A stretch of 64,000 nucleotides of DNA from Algirhabdus cladophorae (GCF_044772865.1 NZ_CP173029.1:3720001-3784000), one strand, 5' to 3'; counted from the stretch's first letter, positions 25,812 to 34,958 are shown. Notes: a model not told the origin generated them from the sequence alone. A program made the numbers and translations.

Positions 25812-26324
25812 ATGCCCGTCACCCGGCGCAATACCAGTACCTTTGGGTTCAAACCCACATCGGACCTGCTGCAATCGCGGATTCGTAAGGCGTCCGAGAC
25901 GCGGGGATTCGCCGTATCGCGTTTGTTGACCCATTGGGCCGAGATTGTTGGCGTTGAAACCGCTGAAATCGCCCATCCTGTGAACGTGTCTTATGGCCGT
26001 GGTGGTTTAGGGGCGACGCTGACTGTTTTGACGACGGGTGCGCAGGCGCCGATGTTGCAGGTTCAGTTGCCCAAGATCAGGGAAAAAGTAAACGCTTGTT
26101 ACGGCTATAACGCCATTGCGAAGGTGCGGATCACGCAAACCGCTCCAACCGGTTTTGCCGAGGGTCAGATCCAGTTTCGCGCCAAGGCCAAAACCAAGCC
26201 TGCGCTGGCGCAGACAGAGATTGAAACGATCAAGAAAACTGCACAAAACGTGCAAAACGATGGGCTGCGCAACGCTTTAGAAGCGTTGGGTGCCAACGTG
26301 ATGACCAAATCCAAATCAAATTAA
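25812..26324 (+). CDS. DciA-like DUF721 protein, helicase-loading candidate
   Basis: 170 residues. The N-terminal half carries the DUF721 fold: LLTHWAEIVG followed by strands ending in LTVLTTGAQAPMLQVQLPKI and REKVNACYGYNAIAKVRIT, with the usual W-x-x-I/V-V-G core. The C-terminal third is Lys/Gln-rich. DUF721 proteins (DciA) load the replicative helicase DnaB in bacteria without DnaC; whether this one does so is inferred. It is followed 15 bases later by a DsbA-like gene, an arrangement I associate with other Rhodobacteraceae. Confidence 0.82.
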   Translation: MPVTRRNTSTFGFKPTSDLLQSRIRKASETRGFAVSRLLTHWAEIVGVETAEIAHPVNVSYGRGGLGATLTVLTTGAQAPMLQVQLPKIREKVNACYGYNAIAKVRITQTAPTGFAEGQIQFRAKAKTKPALAQTEIETIKKTAQNVQNDGLRNALEALGANVMTKSKSN

Positions 26325-26339
26325 GAAAGTGATACTGCA

Positions 26340-26999
26340 ATGAACCGACTTCTAGGCCTTGTTGCCGGCGCTGTGCTTTTGGCGGGTGGTGCGTATTATT
26401 ATTCCACACAGAGCAATTCTACCGCTGGCTTGCTACCTGGTGCTGCCAACGCGCAGTCGACAACTGCAGACAGCGTTGAAATACAAGAAATGTTCTTGGG
26501 ATCCGAGACCGCGCCGATCACCGTTGTCGAATATGCCTCCTACACTTGCCCGCATTGTGCGCGGTTCCACGAGGGCGCGTTTAAACAACTCAAAACTGAT
26601 TTCATCGACACGGGCAAAGTCAAATTTGTCTACCGTGAGGTCTATTTTGATCGCCCCGGTTTGTGGGCATCAATGCTGGCCCGTTGTGGTGGCGAGACAC
26701 GGTTCTTTGGGATTTCGGATATGCTATATTCGCAGCAGCGCCAGTGGACAGCCTCGGGTGATCCCGCTCAAATCGCAGAAGCTCTGCGCAAGATTGGCCG
26801 GACCGCTGGCATGGACGACGCCACGTTGGATGCCTGCCTGACAGATGCCACCAAAGCCCAGTCGCTGATCGCTTGGTTTGAAGAAAACGCAGCCGAAGAC
26901 GGCATCCGTTCAACGCCTTCGTTCATCATTGATGGCAAGCTGCATTCCAATATGGCCTACAGCGAATTTGCCGAGTTGTTGAATGACAAGCTAAACTAA
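26340..26999 (+). CDS. DsbA-family thiol-disulfide oxidoreductase
   Basis: 219 residues. A hydrophobic N-terminus (MNRLLGLVAGAVLLAGGAYYY) acts as signal peptide or anchor. The thioredoxin fold begins with ITVVEYASYTCPHCARFH, active site CPHC (as in DsbA), followed by a helical insertion and the cis-Pro segment STPSFIIDGK. It would oxidise cysteines in exported proteins, several of which in this window contain paired cysteines. The 3' end overlaps the convergent lpxK by four bases. Confidence 0.9.
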   Translation: MNRLLGLVAGAVLLAGGAYYYSTQSNSTAGLLPGAANAQSTTADSVEIQEMFLGSETAPITVVEYASYTCPHCARFHEGAFKQLKTDFIDTGKVKFVYREVYFDRPGLWASMLARCGGETRFFGISDMLYSQQRQWTASGDPAQIAEALRKIGRTAGMDDATLDACLTDATKAQSLIAWFEENAAEDGIRSTPSFIIDGKLHSNMAYSEFAELLNDKLN

Positions 27000-27994
27000 G
27001 TTTGGCCTAAACCTAATTTTGAAAGGGCGGCACGGAGGTCTGTGTCGTCCTTTATTTTTAGGCGCACGGGCAGGGTTAGGACTTTGGCTCGGAAACTGGG
27101 TGGCAGGCGTACGGCGTCTTTTTCTGTGGTGACCAGCTGTGCGCCCAATAGACGGGCTTCGGCCTCGAGCCGTGTCATCAAGGCATCCGACAGGGGTTGG
27201 TGATCGGCGAGTGCTTCGCCCCGCGCGACTTCGGCTCCCAGTCCCCTAAGTGTTGCAAAGAATTTCTCAGGATGGCCGATCCCAGCGAAGGCGAGGCATT
27301 TGACGCCGTCCCAGGGCATTCCAGTTGGCAGCGGTTCAAGGGTGGCCTGGATCTGGGGGCAAGGGATCGCGTCGCCCCAGGTGGCGTCAAAGCTGTTCTG
27401 TGCCGCGCTGCCTCCAATGGAGATAAGCATATCTGCGCGGGCCAAACCGGTGGAAACAGGTTCTCGCAACGGGCCAGATGGCAAAACAAACCCGTTGCCA
27501 AATCCAACGGTTGCATCAACCACTACGATCGATAAATCCTTGCGCAAATCCGGATTTTGAAAACCGTCATCCATGACGATGACATCCGGTTTTTGATCCA
27601 TGGCCATAGGCACACCGGCGCCGCGATCCTTGGAAACGATAACATCGGCAAAACCGGCCAGTAACAGTGGTTCGTCCCCGACCTGTGCGGCTGTGTGTTT
27701 TGGGGTGACTAAAACAGGGCCGTCTAATGTCCCACCATAGCCCCGCGTCAGGCAAACAACCGTGTGGCCAAGGTCTTGTAGCAGTTGGGTGACGGCAATA
27801 GTCGTTGGCGTTTTACCTGTTCCGCCAGCATTGATATTGCCGATGCAAATCACAGGAACGCTGGCATTGACCGAGGGCGGACGGGCCACGCGGCGCGCGG
27901 TTGCACTGGCATAGAGCCAAGCCAGAGGTGACAGCATACGTGATTGCCATGCAGGCCGATCAGCCGGGCGATTCCAAAACAAGGGTGGGCGCAT
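26996..27994 (-). CDS. lpxK: Tetraacyldisaccharide 4'-kinase LpxK
   Basis: 332 residues. N-terminal membrane-associated segment (FWNRPADRPAWQSRMLSPLAWLYAS) and the P-loop GNINAGGTGKTPTTIAV at about 51-67, followed by LTRGYGG, VIMDDGFQN and VTTEKDAVRLP, all standard LpxK motifs. It adds the 4'-phosphate to the lipid A disaccharide on the cytoplasmic side of the inner membrane. It follows waaA with a three-base gap, so the two lipid A core steps are co-expressed. Confidence 0.95.
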   Translation of the reverse strand: MRPPLFWNRPADRPAWQSRMLSPLAWLYASATARRVARPPSVNASVPVICIGNINAGGTGKTPTTIAVTQLLQDLGHTVVCLTRGYGGTLDGPVLVTPKHTAAQVGDEPLLLAGFADVIVSKDRGAGVPMAMDQKPDVIVMDDGFQNPDLRKDLSIVVVDATVGFGNGFVLPSGPLREPVSTGLARADMLISIGGSAAQNSFDATWGDAIPCPQIQATLEPLPTGMPWDGVKCLAFAGIGHPEKFFATLRGLGAEVARGEALADHQPLSDALMTRLEAEARLLGAQLVTTEKDAVRLPPSFRAKVLTLPVRLKIKDDTDLRAALSKLGLGQT

Positions 27995-27997
27995 TGG

Positions 27998-29212
27998 TTA
28001 ATACCCCATATCGTCAAATGTCGTTTCAATAACGGAAATCAATCGATCTGTGGCAGTGGCTCCATGGCTGGTAACCTCCCATGCGGCCCGGGCCATCGAG
28101 GCGGCAACCTGGGCTTGCAGCAGATCGTTCAACGCCGTCAACAATTGTTCAGGTGTACGGATTAGGCGACCTGCTCCTGTATCAGACAAAAGCGTATAGG
28201 CATTTTCGAACGGTGCGGTTCGGGGGCCATGCAAGACGGCTGAACCAAGGCTTGCTGCCTGAAACGGATCCGCCGCTGGTTGTTTAGCAAGGGTGCCGCC
28301 AAGAAAACTGATGGGGGCCAGACGATACCACATGCCCAATTGACCCGGCACATCGGCAATCAGGATTTGCACATCTTCGCGCGGTATCTGCCCTTTGGAC
28401 AATTGTGCGATGGACCATCCCGTTGAACCAAGGGTTTGCGCAATTTCATCGCCCTTAGAAGGATCCTCAGGGTGTAGCACCATCAACAGACGGTGATGCG
28501 TCCGAATAGCTTGTCTATGGGCCAGAACTAAGGTCGCCTCATCGTCGAACCGGGTGTTGGCAGCCAGCCAAATCGGTCTGTTCTGCACAAGCGTTCGATA
28601 CTCTTCCAGCAGGGTCTCGTCGCAGTCCAACACAGGCGGCGCCAATTGCAGCGGTCCTGTTTCTTCTATTGGAACGGTGTCTGCCGTGAGTTTGGCCAAG
28701 GTCAATTTTGCTGCGTTATTGAGGCAGAGGATCAATTTGAATTGACGCAATATCGCACGTCGGACCCCACGATAATTGCGGGCAACTGTGGATAAAGTCA
28801 GCGCTTCAGTGGCGTTGGCCAGAACCAAGTCGATCCCGTTTTGTGTGGCTGTGTCTAACAAAACCGGCCTCAGCCCGGAATGCATCCAAATCCCAAGGTC
28901 GGGACGCCAAAACTGCAAAAATGCAGCTGTGTCCTGCTGTGTTTCTGGTGGTATCTGATCGTAAAGAATGGCGTCCTTTCGGGGGGCGACGGGATCACAA
29001 GTGGTCAAAAGAACCGCGATATCATCGCGCTGTTTTTGCAGATGCTTGGCAAAACAAGCGGCGGTATCTTGGCAGGCCTCGGCCTCGCTGTGGATCCAAA
29101 CCAAGGGGCCCTCTGGACGCGCCAAATCAAGCGGGGCCGCCCATCTTTGACCCGTGGCGCTGCTTGCGGCTGTCATCGACAGATAAAGCCGTAACGCCAA
29201 AGGACGGCGCAT
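27998..29212 (-). CDS. waaA: 3-deoxy-D-manno-octulosonic acid (Kdo) transferase WaaA
   Basis: 404 residues from the ATG at 29212 (MRRPLALRLYLS), which lies five bases after the stop of the DUF4170 gene; the frame open to 29335 has no usable start. GT-B fold with LVWIHSEAE near the N-terminus (an H/W variant of the usual HAxSxGE), WLAANTRFDDE, LLMVLHPEDP and the donor-site SFLGGTLAKQPAADPFQAASLGSAVLHGP. It transfers Kdo to lipid IVA. Some of the usual GE residues around the catalytic Glu differ, which is worth noting; the neighbouring lpxK and DUF4170 gene support the call. Confidence 0.9.
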   Translation of the reverse strand: MRRPLALRLYLSMTAASSATGQRWAAPLDLARPEGPLVWIHSEAEACQDTAACFAKHLQKQRDDIAVLLTTCDPVAPRKDAILYDQIPPETQQDTAAFLQFWRPDLGIWMHSGLRPVLLDTATQNGIDLVLANATEALTLSTVARNYRGVRRAILRQFKLILCLNNAAKLTLAKLTADTVPIEETGPLQLAPPVLDCDETLLEEYRTLVQNRPIWLAANTRFDDEATLVLAHRQAIRTHHRLLMVLHPEDPSKGDEIAQTLGSTGWSIAQLSKGQIPREDVQILIADVPGQLGMWYRLAPISFLGGTLAKQPAADPFQAASLGSAVLHGPRTAPFENAYTLLSDTGAGRLIRTPEQLLTALNDLLQAQVAASMARAAWEVTSHGATATDRLISVIETTFDDMGY

Positions 29213-29217
29213 GGGGG

Positions 29218-29460
29218 TTAGCCCAGTTCTTCGGTCGAGGATCCTGCCGTCGCTTCGTCCCGCAATCGGTGCAAATGCGCAATGAAATAGCGCATATGGG
29301 CGTTGTCGACGGTGCGCTGGGCTTCGGATTTCCATGCGTTATAGGCACTGTCATAATCAGGGAAGATGCCGACGACGTGAATGTCGTCCACGTTCTTGAA
29401 CGCGTTCTTTGTGGGGTCGATAAGTTCGCCGCCAAAAACAAGGTGCAAGCGTTGTGTCAT
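29218..29460 (-). CDS. DUF4170 protein
   Basis: 80 residues, GGAGA before the ATG. Small soluble alpha/beta protein with LHLVFGGEL, VVGIFPDYDSAYNAWKSEAQRTVDNAHMRYFIAHLHRL, matching the DUF4170 family of alphaproteobacteria. It is usually found directly upstream of waaA, as here, but its function is not known to me. It is probably translated with waaA, given the five-base gap. Confidence 0.88.
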   Translation of the reverse strand: MTQRLHLVFGGELIDPTKNAFKNVDDIHVVGIFPDYDSAYNAWKSEAQRTVDNAHMRYFIAHLHRLRDEATAGSSTEELG

Positions 29461-29517
29461 GATCGTCTCCGATTGGGCTGAAATCTGCTGTCAGTGTCGA
29501 GTGTTTCTAGGCTTGGG

Positions 29518-30300
29518 TCAAGCGGGCGCAAGCTGCTCGATGATTTGAGTGTGTAGTTTCGGTAATGCTGCGACAACTCCGTCGACCATCGGATTTGCAT
29601 TGTTGAAAACCAACGAACCACCTGTGCGTGTTGTTACATTCAGGCCAGCCTCACGGGCCAATAAAACGCCTGCCGCAATATCCCATTCCCATGTTTTGCG
29701 CAGGGTCATCATAGCATCAAAAGCGCCCTCAGCGGCCAGAGCCATTCGATAGGCCAAAGAATTACGAAAGTGCATTTCAAATTCCGGTGGCGTGTCGTTG
29801 ACCCAGTTTTTCGGCTGAAACGTCGGTTTTGCAGCCAAAATGCGAATGGCCTTTGGATCTTTGGGATCTGGTGGGGCAAGTTGCTGACCGTTTAGAAATG
29901 CGCCGCTGCCCAGATAGGCATGAAACAACATCTTTCTTGCGGGCAAGTAGACTGCGGCGGCAATCGGTTGTCCGTGCTCGACCACGGCAAGGGAATGTGC
30001 CCAGCTTTCGCGACCTGCGATGAACGCGCGGGTTCCATCAATGGGATCGACAACGAATACCCTCGAACAAGCCAAGCGATCCGCGGTATCTTCTGTTTCC
30101 TCCGACAGCCAGCCATAGTCTGGTCGTGCCTTTAGAAGTGTTGATTTTAGATAGGCATCAACCGCCAGATCAGCTTCGGTCACTGGCCCGGCGTTATTGG
30201 ATTTTTCCCAACTTTCAGGGTCTTGATTAAAGAACTTGAGGGCAATGTCGCCGCTGGCTTTGGCGGCATCAATCAAAAGGCTTAGATCATTCTCCGGCAA
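29518..30300 (-). CDS. cysQ: 3'(2'),5'-bisphosphate nucleotidase CysQ
   Basis: 260 residues. The inositol-monophosphatase fold motifs are DPIDGTRAFI (metal site) and WEWDIAAGVLLAREAG, with Glu in LSEETED. It hydrolyses 3'-phosphoadenosine 5'-phosphate, clearing a by-product of sulfate assimilation and sulfotransfer. The start is a TTG at 30300: an in-frame stop lies two codons upstream, the next candidate is too far in, and AGAAGG is seven bases ahead of the TTG. The start overlaps the end of the PmbA gene by 14 bases. Confidence 0.9.
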   Translation of the reverse strand: MPENDLSLLIDAAKASGDIALKFFNQDPESWEKSNNAGPVTEADLAVDAYLKSTLLKARPDYGWLSEETEDTADRLACSRVFVVDPIDGTRAFIAGRESWAHSLAVVEHGQPIAAAVYLPARKMLFHAYLGSGAFLNGQQLAPPDPKDPKAIRILAAKPTFQPKNWVNDTPPEFEMHFRNSLAYRMALAAEGAFDAMMTLRKTWEWDIAAGVLLAREAGLNVTTRTGGSLVFNNANPMVDGVVAALPKLHTQIIEQLAPA

Positions 30301-31630
30301 GTGTCAGACCTTCTACCAGAAGCGATGGGACCAAACGCGATAAATGCAGACGTGCGTCGTTGGCAGCCCGCAGACTGAGCAGCATATCATTCAGATTGCC
30401 TGCCAAAGTGCACTCGTTGATTGGGTACTGGATTTGGCCGTTCTCGACCCAATAGCCCGAGGCACCGCGCGAATAGTCGCCAGTATTGGGATTGATCGAC
30501 GAGCCAATCATAGAGGTCACCAAAAGGCCGCGCCCCATGTCTTTCAGCAATTCTGCTTGGGTTTGGGTGCCTTGGGTGAGGGCGATGTTACCAACACTTG
30601 GACTGGGCGGGCTGGAGGTGCCGCGACTGGCAGAATGGGTGCTGTTCAGGCCCAATTTGCGCGCAGTTGCCAGATCAAGGGTCCATGATTGCAAAACGCC
30701 GTCTTCGACAATGGCACGTTTGGTGGCCAACAGGCCCTCACCGTCAAAAGGTCTTGAACCGGCTATTCTGGGCCTGCCTGGATCCTCAACAACGGACATA
30801 CCGTTTGGCAGGATCTGCTTGCCAAGGTTGTTCATCAACCAGCTGCTGCCACGGGCAATGGCGGCCCCGTTTACAGCGGCCAGCATATGCCCGATCAAAC
30901 TGCTTGAAATGCGTTCGTCAAACACAACTGGGTAGGCCCCGGTTTTAGGTTTGCGCGCGCCCATACGAGCGACAGTCCGCTCGGCCGCAACCTTGCCGAT
31001 TTCAGCGGGGTCGCGCAGATCAGCTGACCAGATCCGCACATCGGAATCGAAATCGCGTTCCATTCCTGTGCCAGTCCCAGCGATTGCGACGCAAGACACG
31101 CCATGATCCGTGCGGGAATATCCGCCAGAAAACCCTGTGCTGGTGGCCAGATGAATGTTGCGTTTGCCGTAACCTGCCGAGGCCGACTGGACTTGGCTAA
31201 TGCCGGTATTTGTCAAGGCGGCGGCTTCGGCCTGTTCAGCTTGCTCTTGCAAGAATGCTGCCGTGGGCTCATCGCCTGGATCGGCCAGCTCTAGGGCGTC
31301 AACATTCCAGTCACGCGCTAAATCTGCCGGATCAGCAAGACCAATGTACGGGTCCTCGGGGGCTTCTTTGGCCATTACGACAGCTCGCTCTGCCATGGCC
31401 CGCAATGTCTCGTCACGGGTGTCCGAGGCTGATACGCAGGCCTGTCTTTGCCCCACCAAAACCCGCAAACCAATGTCGATGCCTTCTGAGCGTTCGGCCT
31501 GTTCAAGTTTGCCAACGCGCACGTCGATATTGATTGAGGTGCCGTCAACGGCCAGACTGTCTGCGGCATCTGCGCCGGCACTTTTGGCAAATTCCAAAAG
31601 GCGTTGGGTAAGGCTTTCGAGATTTGACAT
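30287..31630 (-). CDS. pmbA: TldD/PmbA-family metalloprotease subunit (TldE/PmbA type)
   Basis: 447 residues from the ATG at 31630 with GAGGA upstream; the frame extends five codons to a TTG that is not needed. Motifs: VDVRVGKLEQAERSEGIDIGLRVLVGQRQA (DNA-gyrase-modulator-like start), SSSLIGHMLAAVNGAA, GLLATKRAIVEDGVLQSW and GDYSRGASGYWVENG near the C-terminus, which is the classical TldE/PmbA signature. The HExxxH of TldD is absent, as expected for the non-catalytic partner. The TldD/E complex trims peptides, including microcins and antitoxins. It overlaps cysQ. Confidence 0.93.
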   Translation of the reverse strand: MSNLESLTQRLLEFAKSAGADAADSLAVDGTSINIDVRVGKLEQAERSEGIDIGLRVLVGQRQACVSASDTRDETLRAMAERAVVMAKEAPEDPYIGLADPADLARDWNVDALELADPGDEPTAAFLQEQAEQAEAAALTNTGISQVQSASAGYGKRNIHLATSTGFSGGYSRTDHGVSCVAIAGTGTGMERDFDSDVRIWSADLRDPAEIGKVAAERTVARMGARKPKTGAYPVVFDERISSSLIGHMLAAVNGAAIARGSSWLMNNLGKQILPNGMSVVEDPGRPRIAGSRPFDGEGLLATKRAIVEDGVLQSWTLDLATARKLGLNSTHSASRGTSSPPSPSVGNIALTQGTQTQAELLKDMGRGLLVTSMIGSSINPNTGDYSRGASGYWVENGQIQYPINECTLAGNLNDMLLSLRAANDARLHLSRLVPSLLVEGLTLAGE

Positions 31631-31669
31631 AAGCGTCCTCGTCAATTGCGTTTTTCAGGGGTAGTCCGC

Positions 31670-31685
31670 TGCACACACCTGTGCA
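31670..31685. promoter_or_regulatory. Short dyad upstream of pmbA
   Basis: TGCACACACCTGTGCA forms 6-bp arms (TGCACA / TGTGCA) around a 4-base centre, 40 bases before the pmbA start codon. No T-tract follows on either strand, so an operator or weak end signal of the DUF2125 gene are the options. Low confidence. Confidence 0.3.
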
Positions 31686-31712
31686 AGCAACTTATCGGGA
31701 CATAACTTAGGC

Positions 31713-33221
31713 TTAGCGGATACGTTGACCATTAGCCAGAATTTGGCCTTCGGAGGTGACCTCGATCGTGCTGGTCAGACTTCCGGGCGCATCGCCGGGA
31801 CGGGTGAACAGACCCATCATCATCCGCACACCCATAGCCTGTTCAGCAGGCAGCAAGCCCATGTTGGACAGCGTATCAAGCAAGGTGTTCGCGCCCGTCA
31901 TGTGGAAATTGAGTACACCTGTTGGCTTGGGCATCCCGTCAAATGTGACCAAGTCGTCATTGTCAAAAGTAAATGCGCCTTCGCCCATAAGTTTGGCCCC
32001 GACCATGTCGATCAATAGGGACTTGAGGGTCAAACTGTGGATTTCACCAACGGATTGGTCCGAAAGGATCGTGTCGGCTATAGCCTCTTCGTCAAAAAGG
32101 TCAGTCAGCCAATTCGCTGTGCCGTCCAACGAGATTTCGATATTTGCGGGGTCGCGGGGCAATTGACCGGCTGGATCGAACATGGCCCATACCACCTCGC
32201 TCACGGCAAAACCGTTCAGACCCAGATCGAGGGCAAAGTCCTTGGGATCATCTGTGGGGGCGATAGGCATCGTCAGGGCAGTGTTGCTGCTGTCCATGCT
32301 CAGCGAAATAGGGATCGGCAATGCTGCGGCCCTAGCATTTATGGTCAAGCCTTTGCTTTCGCTTTCCATGGTCACAGTGTCGTAGGCGAAGGCACCTGAA
32401 TAAGAGCCGCTTGCATATCCACCATCTGCGACAAAGCCCTGACCTTGGTTGACGACATCTATATCAAAGCGCACAGGCCCATAGCTCAAGGCGTTGCGCG
32501 AGGCGAAACCGGACTTAATCAAAGCAACGCTGTCGGTCAGGGAAACACCTTTGGGCAGGGTTGCCTCATTCGATCCGGTAAGGTCGGTGATGGATGCATC
32601 AAATTTATAGGTATCGTCCGATTTTGGATCATCCACATCCATTGTCAAACCGACCTTGGCAATCGTAAACCGTTGGACAATATCGCGGATCGCAGATGTC
32701 GTGGCTGTTGTCTGGCCTGTGACACCCTCTAGGGCCATCTCGACCTTTGGATTGTAGGTGATTTCGCCATCCCCAAGCTCATCGACATTCAAAATCGCGC
32801 TATCCCAGCTGTAGTCAGTGGTCATTTGTGCAGGGGTGCCGCTGACAATGCCTTCAAACCCTTGGATGTCGGCGCTAAACAGAATGTTCATCGAGGTGGC
32901 AGGCTCAATCTGGGTCACTGCGCCAGAAGCCGTTTGGCCCATTGTGACTTTGACCGTGCCATCGGATTGATTGAGAAACGCAAGGTCCGGTAAGGCGATA
33001 GAGACAACCCCGTCTTCAACAGCGGCCCGCAGTTTCGCACCACTGATCGTGACACCAGCAGAAGAAAAAACCTCCTGCCCATAGTCGATATCAGCGTAAT
33101 AGCGTTCCAGTATATTTTTCCAATCGTCCCAAACCATGCGGCCAGTGACATCGGCCATAACGGGGGTCGCGGTAATTGCGAGACAGGTGAAACCAGTTAG
33201 AAAAATGTTTTGCGGGCGCAT
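31713..33221 (-). CDS. Periplasmic DUF2125 protein
   Basis: 502 residues from the ATG at 33221 with AAAGGA upstream; the frame open to 33299 would bury the signal peptide MRPQNIFLTGFTCLAITATPVMA. The mature protein is beta-rich and repetitive, with many aspartates and no cysteine motif; segments like FDIDVVNQGQGFVADGGYASGSYSGAF fit the DUF2125 family, whose members resemble AsmA-like lipid-binding proteins. It is a single gene divergent from the SDR gene. Function is unknown. Confidence 0.82.
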   Translation of the reverse strand: MRPQNIFLTGFTCLAITATPVMADVTGRMVWDDWKNILERYYADIDYGQEVFSSAGVTISGAKLRAAVEDGVVSIALPDLAFLNQSDGTVKVTMGQTASGAVTQIEPATSMNILFSADIQGFEGIVSGTPAQMTTDYSWDSAILNVDELGDGEITYNPKVEMALEGVTGQTTATTSAIRDIVQRFTIAKVGLTMDVDDPKSDDTYKFDASITDLTGSNEATLPKGVSLTDSVALIKSGFASRNALSYGPVRFDIDVVNQGQGFVADGGYASGSYSGAFAYDTVTMESESKGLTINARAAALPIPISLSMDSSNTALTMPIAPTDDPKDFALDLGLNGFAVSEVVWAMFDPAGQLPRDPANIEISLDGTANWLTDLFDEEAIADTILSDQSVGEIHSLTLKSLLIDMVGAKLMGEGAFTFDNDDLVTFDGMPKPTGVLNFHMTGANTLLDTLSNMGLLPAEQAMGVRMMMGLFTRPGDAPGSLTSTIEVTSEGQILANGQRIR

Positions 33222-33313
33222 GAAATCTATCCTTTGCCAAAGAGGGGGCGTAGACCCTAACTTGTGGTCTGGCCCCGAGGGGTTCAAGGAAAATATCAAA
33301 AGGATTGATCCGT

Positions 33314-34057
33314 ATGAATGGCAAAACGGTAGTGATTACAGGGGCCAGTCGTGGGATTGGCGCAGCATCGGCCCATCATTTCGCGAGTCTTGGCGCAAAT
33401 GTTGTCTTGCTGGCGCGTAGCAAAGCCGCAATAGAACAAGTGGCTGCTGATGTCGGGGCAAATGCGTTGGCTATTGCCGTTGATGTGGCCGATTACGCGG
33501 CGGTAAAGGATGCCGTGGCCCAAACCGTTGCCCGCTTTGGTGGGGTTGATGTTTTGATCAACAACGCAGGTGTGGTGGAACCAATTTCGCGACTTGAATC
33601 AGCTGATCCCCAAGGCTGGGGCCAAGCGATCGATATCAACCTCAAGGGTGTTTTCAACGGGATGCATGCCGTGTTGCCAATTATGAAGGCGGCGGGTGCG
33701 GGATCGGTTTTGACCATCAGTTCCGGGGCAGCACACGGTCCTGTGGAAGGCTGGAGCCATTATTGTACTTCTAAAGCCGCAGTAAACATGATGACCCGCT
33801 GTTTAGACAAGGAAAACGCGGCCGATGGTATTCGCGCAATTGGTTTGTCGCCTGGAACTGTGGCCACTCAGATGCAGCGCGAGATCAAGGCAAGCGGGAT
33901 CAACCCGGTCAGTCAATTGGATTGGGACGTGCATATTCCTGCTGAATGGCCCGCGCGCGCTTTGGCGTGGATGTGCACACCTGCTGCAGATGCGTTTTTG
34001 GGCCAAGAGATTTCCCTGCGTGACGAAGATATTCGCAGATCCGTGGGCCTGATATGA
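33314..34057 (+). CDS. SDR-family oxidoreductase
   Basis: 247 residues from ATG 33314 (AAAGGA upstream). Classical SDR: ITGASRGIGAASAHHF cofactor loop, NNAGVVEP, catalytic Ser in ISSGAAHGP and YCTSKAA for Tyr/Lys. It overlaps the following enoyl-CoA hydratase-like gene by four bases (ATGA), suggesting that both act on an acyl-CoA intermediate, for example beta-oxidation of an unusual or branched acid. The exact substrate cannot be told from sequence. Confidence 0.85.
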   Translation: MNGKTVVITGASRGIGAASAHHFASLGANVVLLARSKAAIEQVAADVGANALAIAVDVADYAAVKDAVAQTVARFGGVDVLINNAGVVEPISRLESADPQGWGQAIDINLKGVFNGMHAVLPIMKAAGAGSVLTISSGAAHGPVEGWSHYCTSKAAVNMMTRCLDKENAADGIRAIGLSPGTVATQMQREIKASGINPVSQLDWDVHIPAEWPARALAWMCTPAADAFLGQEISLRDEDIRRSVGLI

Positions 34058-34671
34058 TTTCTGTCTCCAAAGCCGAAGGCATATGGCGGGTCACATTGGA
34101 TCGGCCGGACAAAGCGAATTCATTGACCAAACAGATGCTGACCGACCTCTTGGAAGTTGTCCAAAACGCGCATGAGGCCAAGGCGTTGATCCTAACGGGC
34201 CAAGGCAAGGTATTTAGCGCTGGTGCAGATTTGGAAGAGGCCCGCGCGGGTCTGGCAACGGATGACATTTGGGAGGCATTGTCGGGTGCGTTGGCAGGAT
34301 TGCCATGCCTGACGATTGCCGCCCTGAATGGCACACTTGCAGGGGGCGCTTTTGGGATGGTTTTGGCCTGTGACATCCGGTTGTCCGTGCCAACGGCCAA
34401 ATTCTTTTATCCTGTGATGAAATTAGGGTTCCTGCCGCAACCGTCAGATCCGAAACGCATGGCGGCTTTGATCGGGCCTGCGCGGACCAAGTTGGTGTTT
34501 ATGGCGGGTCAAAAGATTTCTGCGGACGAGGCACAGAATTTTGGGCTGATTGACAGGATCGTGGCGCCAGAGGCGCTGATGCAAGCAGCGGTCGATCTGT
34601 GTGTCGATGTTCAGGCCGCCAAGCGGCCCCATATTGCCGCAATCAAAGCGATGATCCCTAAGCCGAACTAA
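34054..34671 (+). CDS. Short enoyl-CoA hydratase/isomerase-family protein
   Basis: 205 residues, about 50 shorter than typical crotonases. It has the first substrate-binding strand (ILTGQGKVFSAGADLEEA) with the oxyanion AGAD, and the second site AALNGTLAGGAFGMVLACDIRL; the usual catalytic Glu near the second site is not obvious (KLGFLPQPSDPKR, where many members have E-x-x-x-G), so the activity may be that of an isomerase or a non-hydratase member. Coupled to the upstream SDR. The 3' end overlaps the convergent HNH gene by four bases. Confidence 0.8.
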   Translation: MISVSKAEGIWRVTLDRPDKANSLTKQMLTDLLEVVQNAHEAKALILTGQGKVFSAGADLEEARAGLATDDIWEALSGALAGLPCLTIAALNGTLAGGAFGMVLACDIRLSVPTAKFFYPVMKLGFLPQPSDPKRMAALIGPARTKLVFMAGQKISADEAQNFGLIDRIVAPEALMQAAVDLCVDVQAAKRPHIAAIKAMIPKPN

Positions 34672-34958
34672 CGCCGCTTGCCTGGCACCTTAGACAAAAA
34701 TTCCGGCGGGCGCTTGGCCACCCATTTGGCGAATTTTGCCAATCGAGGATGCCCGCGCAGAGCCTCGGGGGTATTGAACTCGCGTGCCAGTTCAGCCTCC
34801 GACAGGGTCGAATGCACTTCCTTGTGGCAGATGTGATGCATCAAAACTGTCGGTCCGTGTTTGCCGCCCTTAAGTTTGGGGATCAGATGATGCTGACTTT
34901 GCGGTACGTTTGGCGGTATTGGGCGCAAGCAAAGTGGACAGAGGGGCATAGGTTCCAT
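34668..34958 (-). CDS. Stand-alone HNH endonuclease-domain protein
   Basis: 96 residues from MEPMPLCPLC at 34958; the frame open to 35114 has no supported start there. It contains a compact HNH/zinc fold: CPLCLRPIP, then QHHLIPKLKGGKHGPTVLMHHICHKEVH, with the paired His and Cys residues expected of the beta-beta-alpha metal motif. Small HNH proteins of this kind are common in Rhodobacteraceae; the role (DNA repair, defence or none) is unknown. No methyltransferase or phage genes are adjacent. Confidence 0.8.
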   Translation of the reverse strand: MEPMPLCPLCLRPIPPNVPQSQHHLIPKLKGGKHGPTVLMHHICHKEVHSTLSEAELAREFNTPEALRGHPRLAKFAKWVAKRPPEFLSKVPGKRR

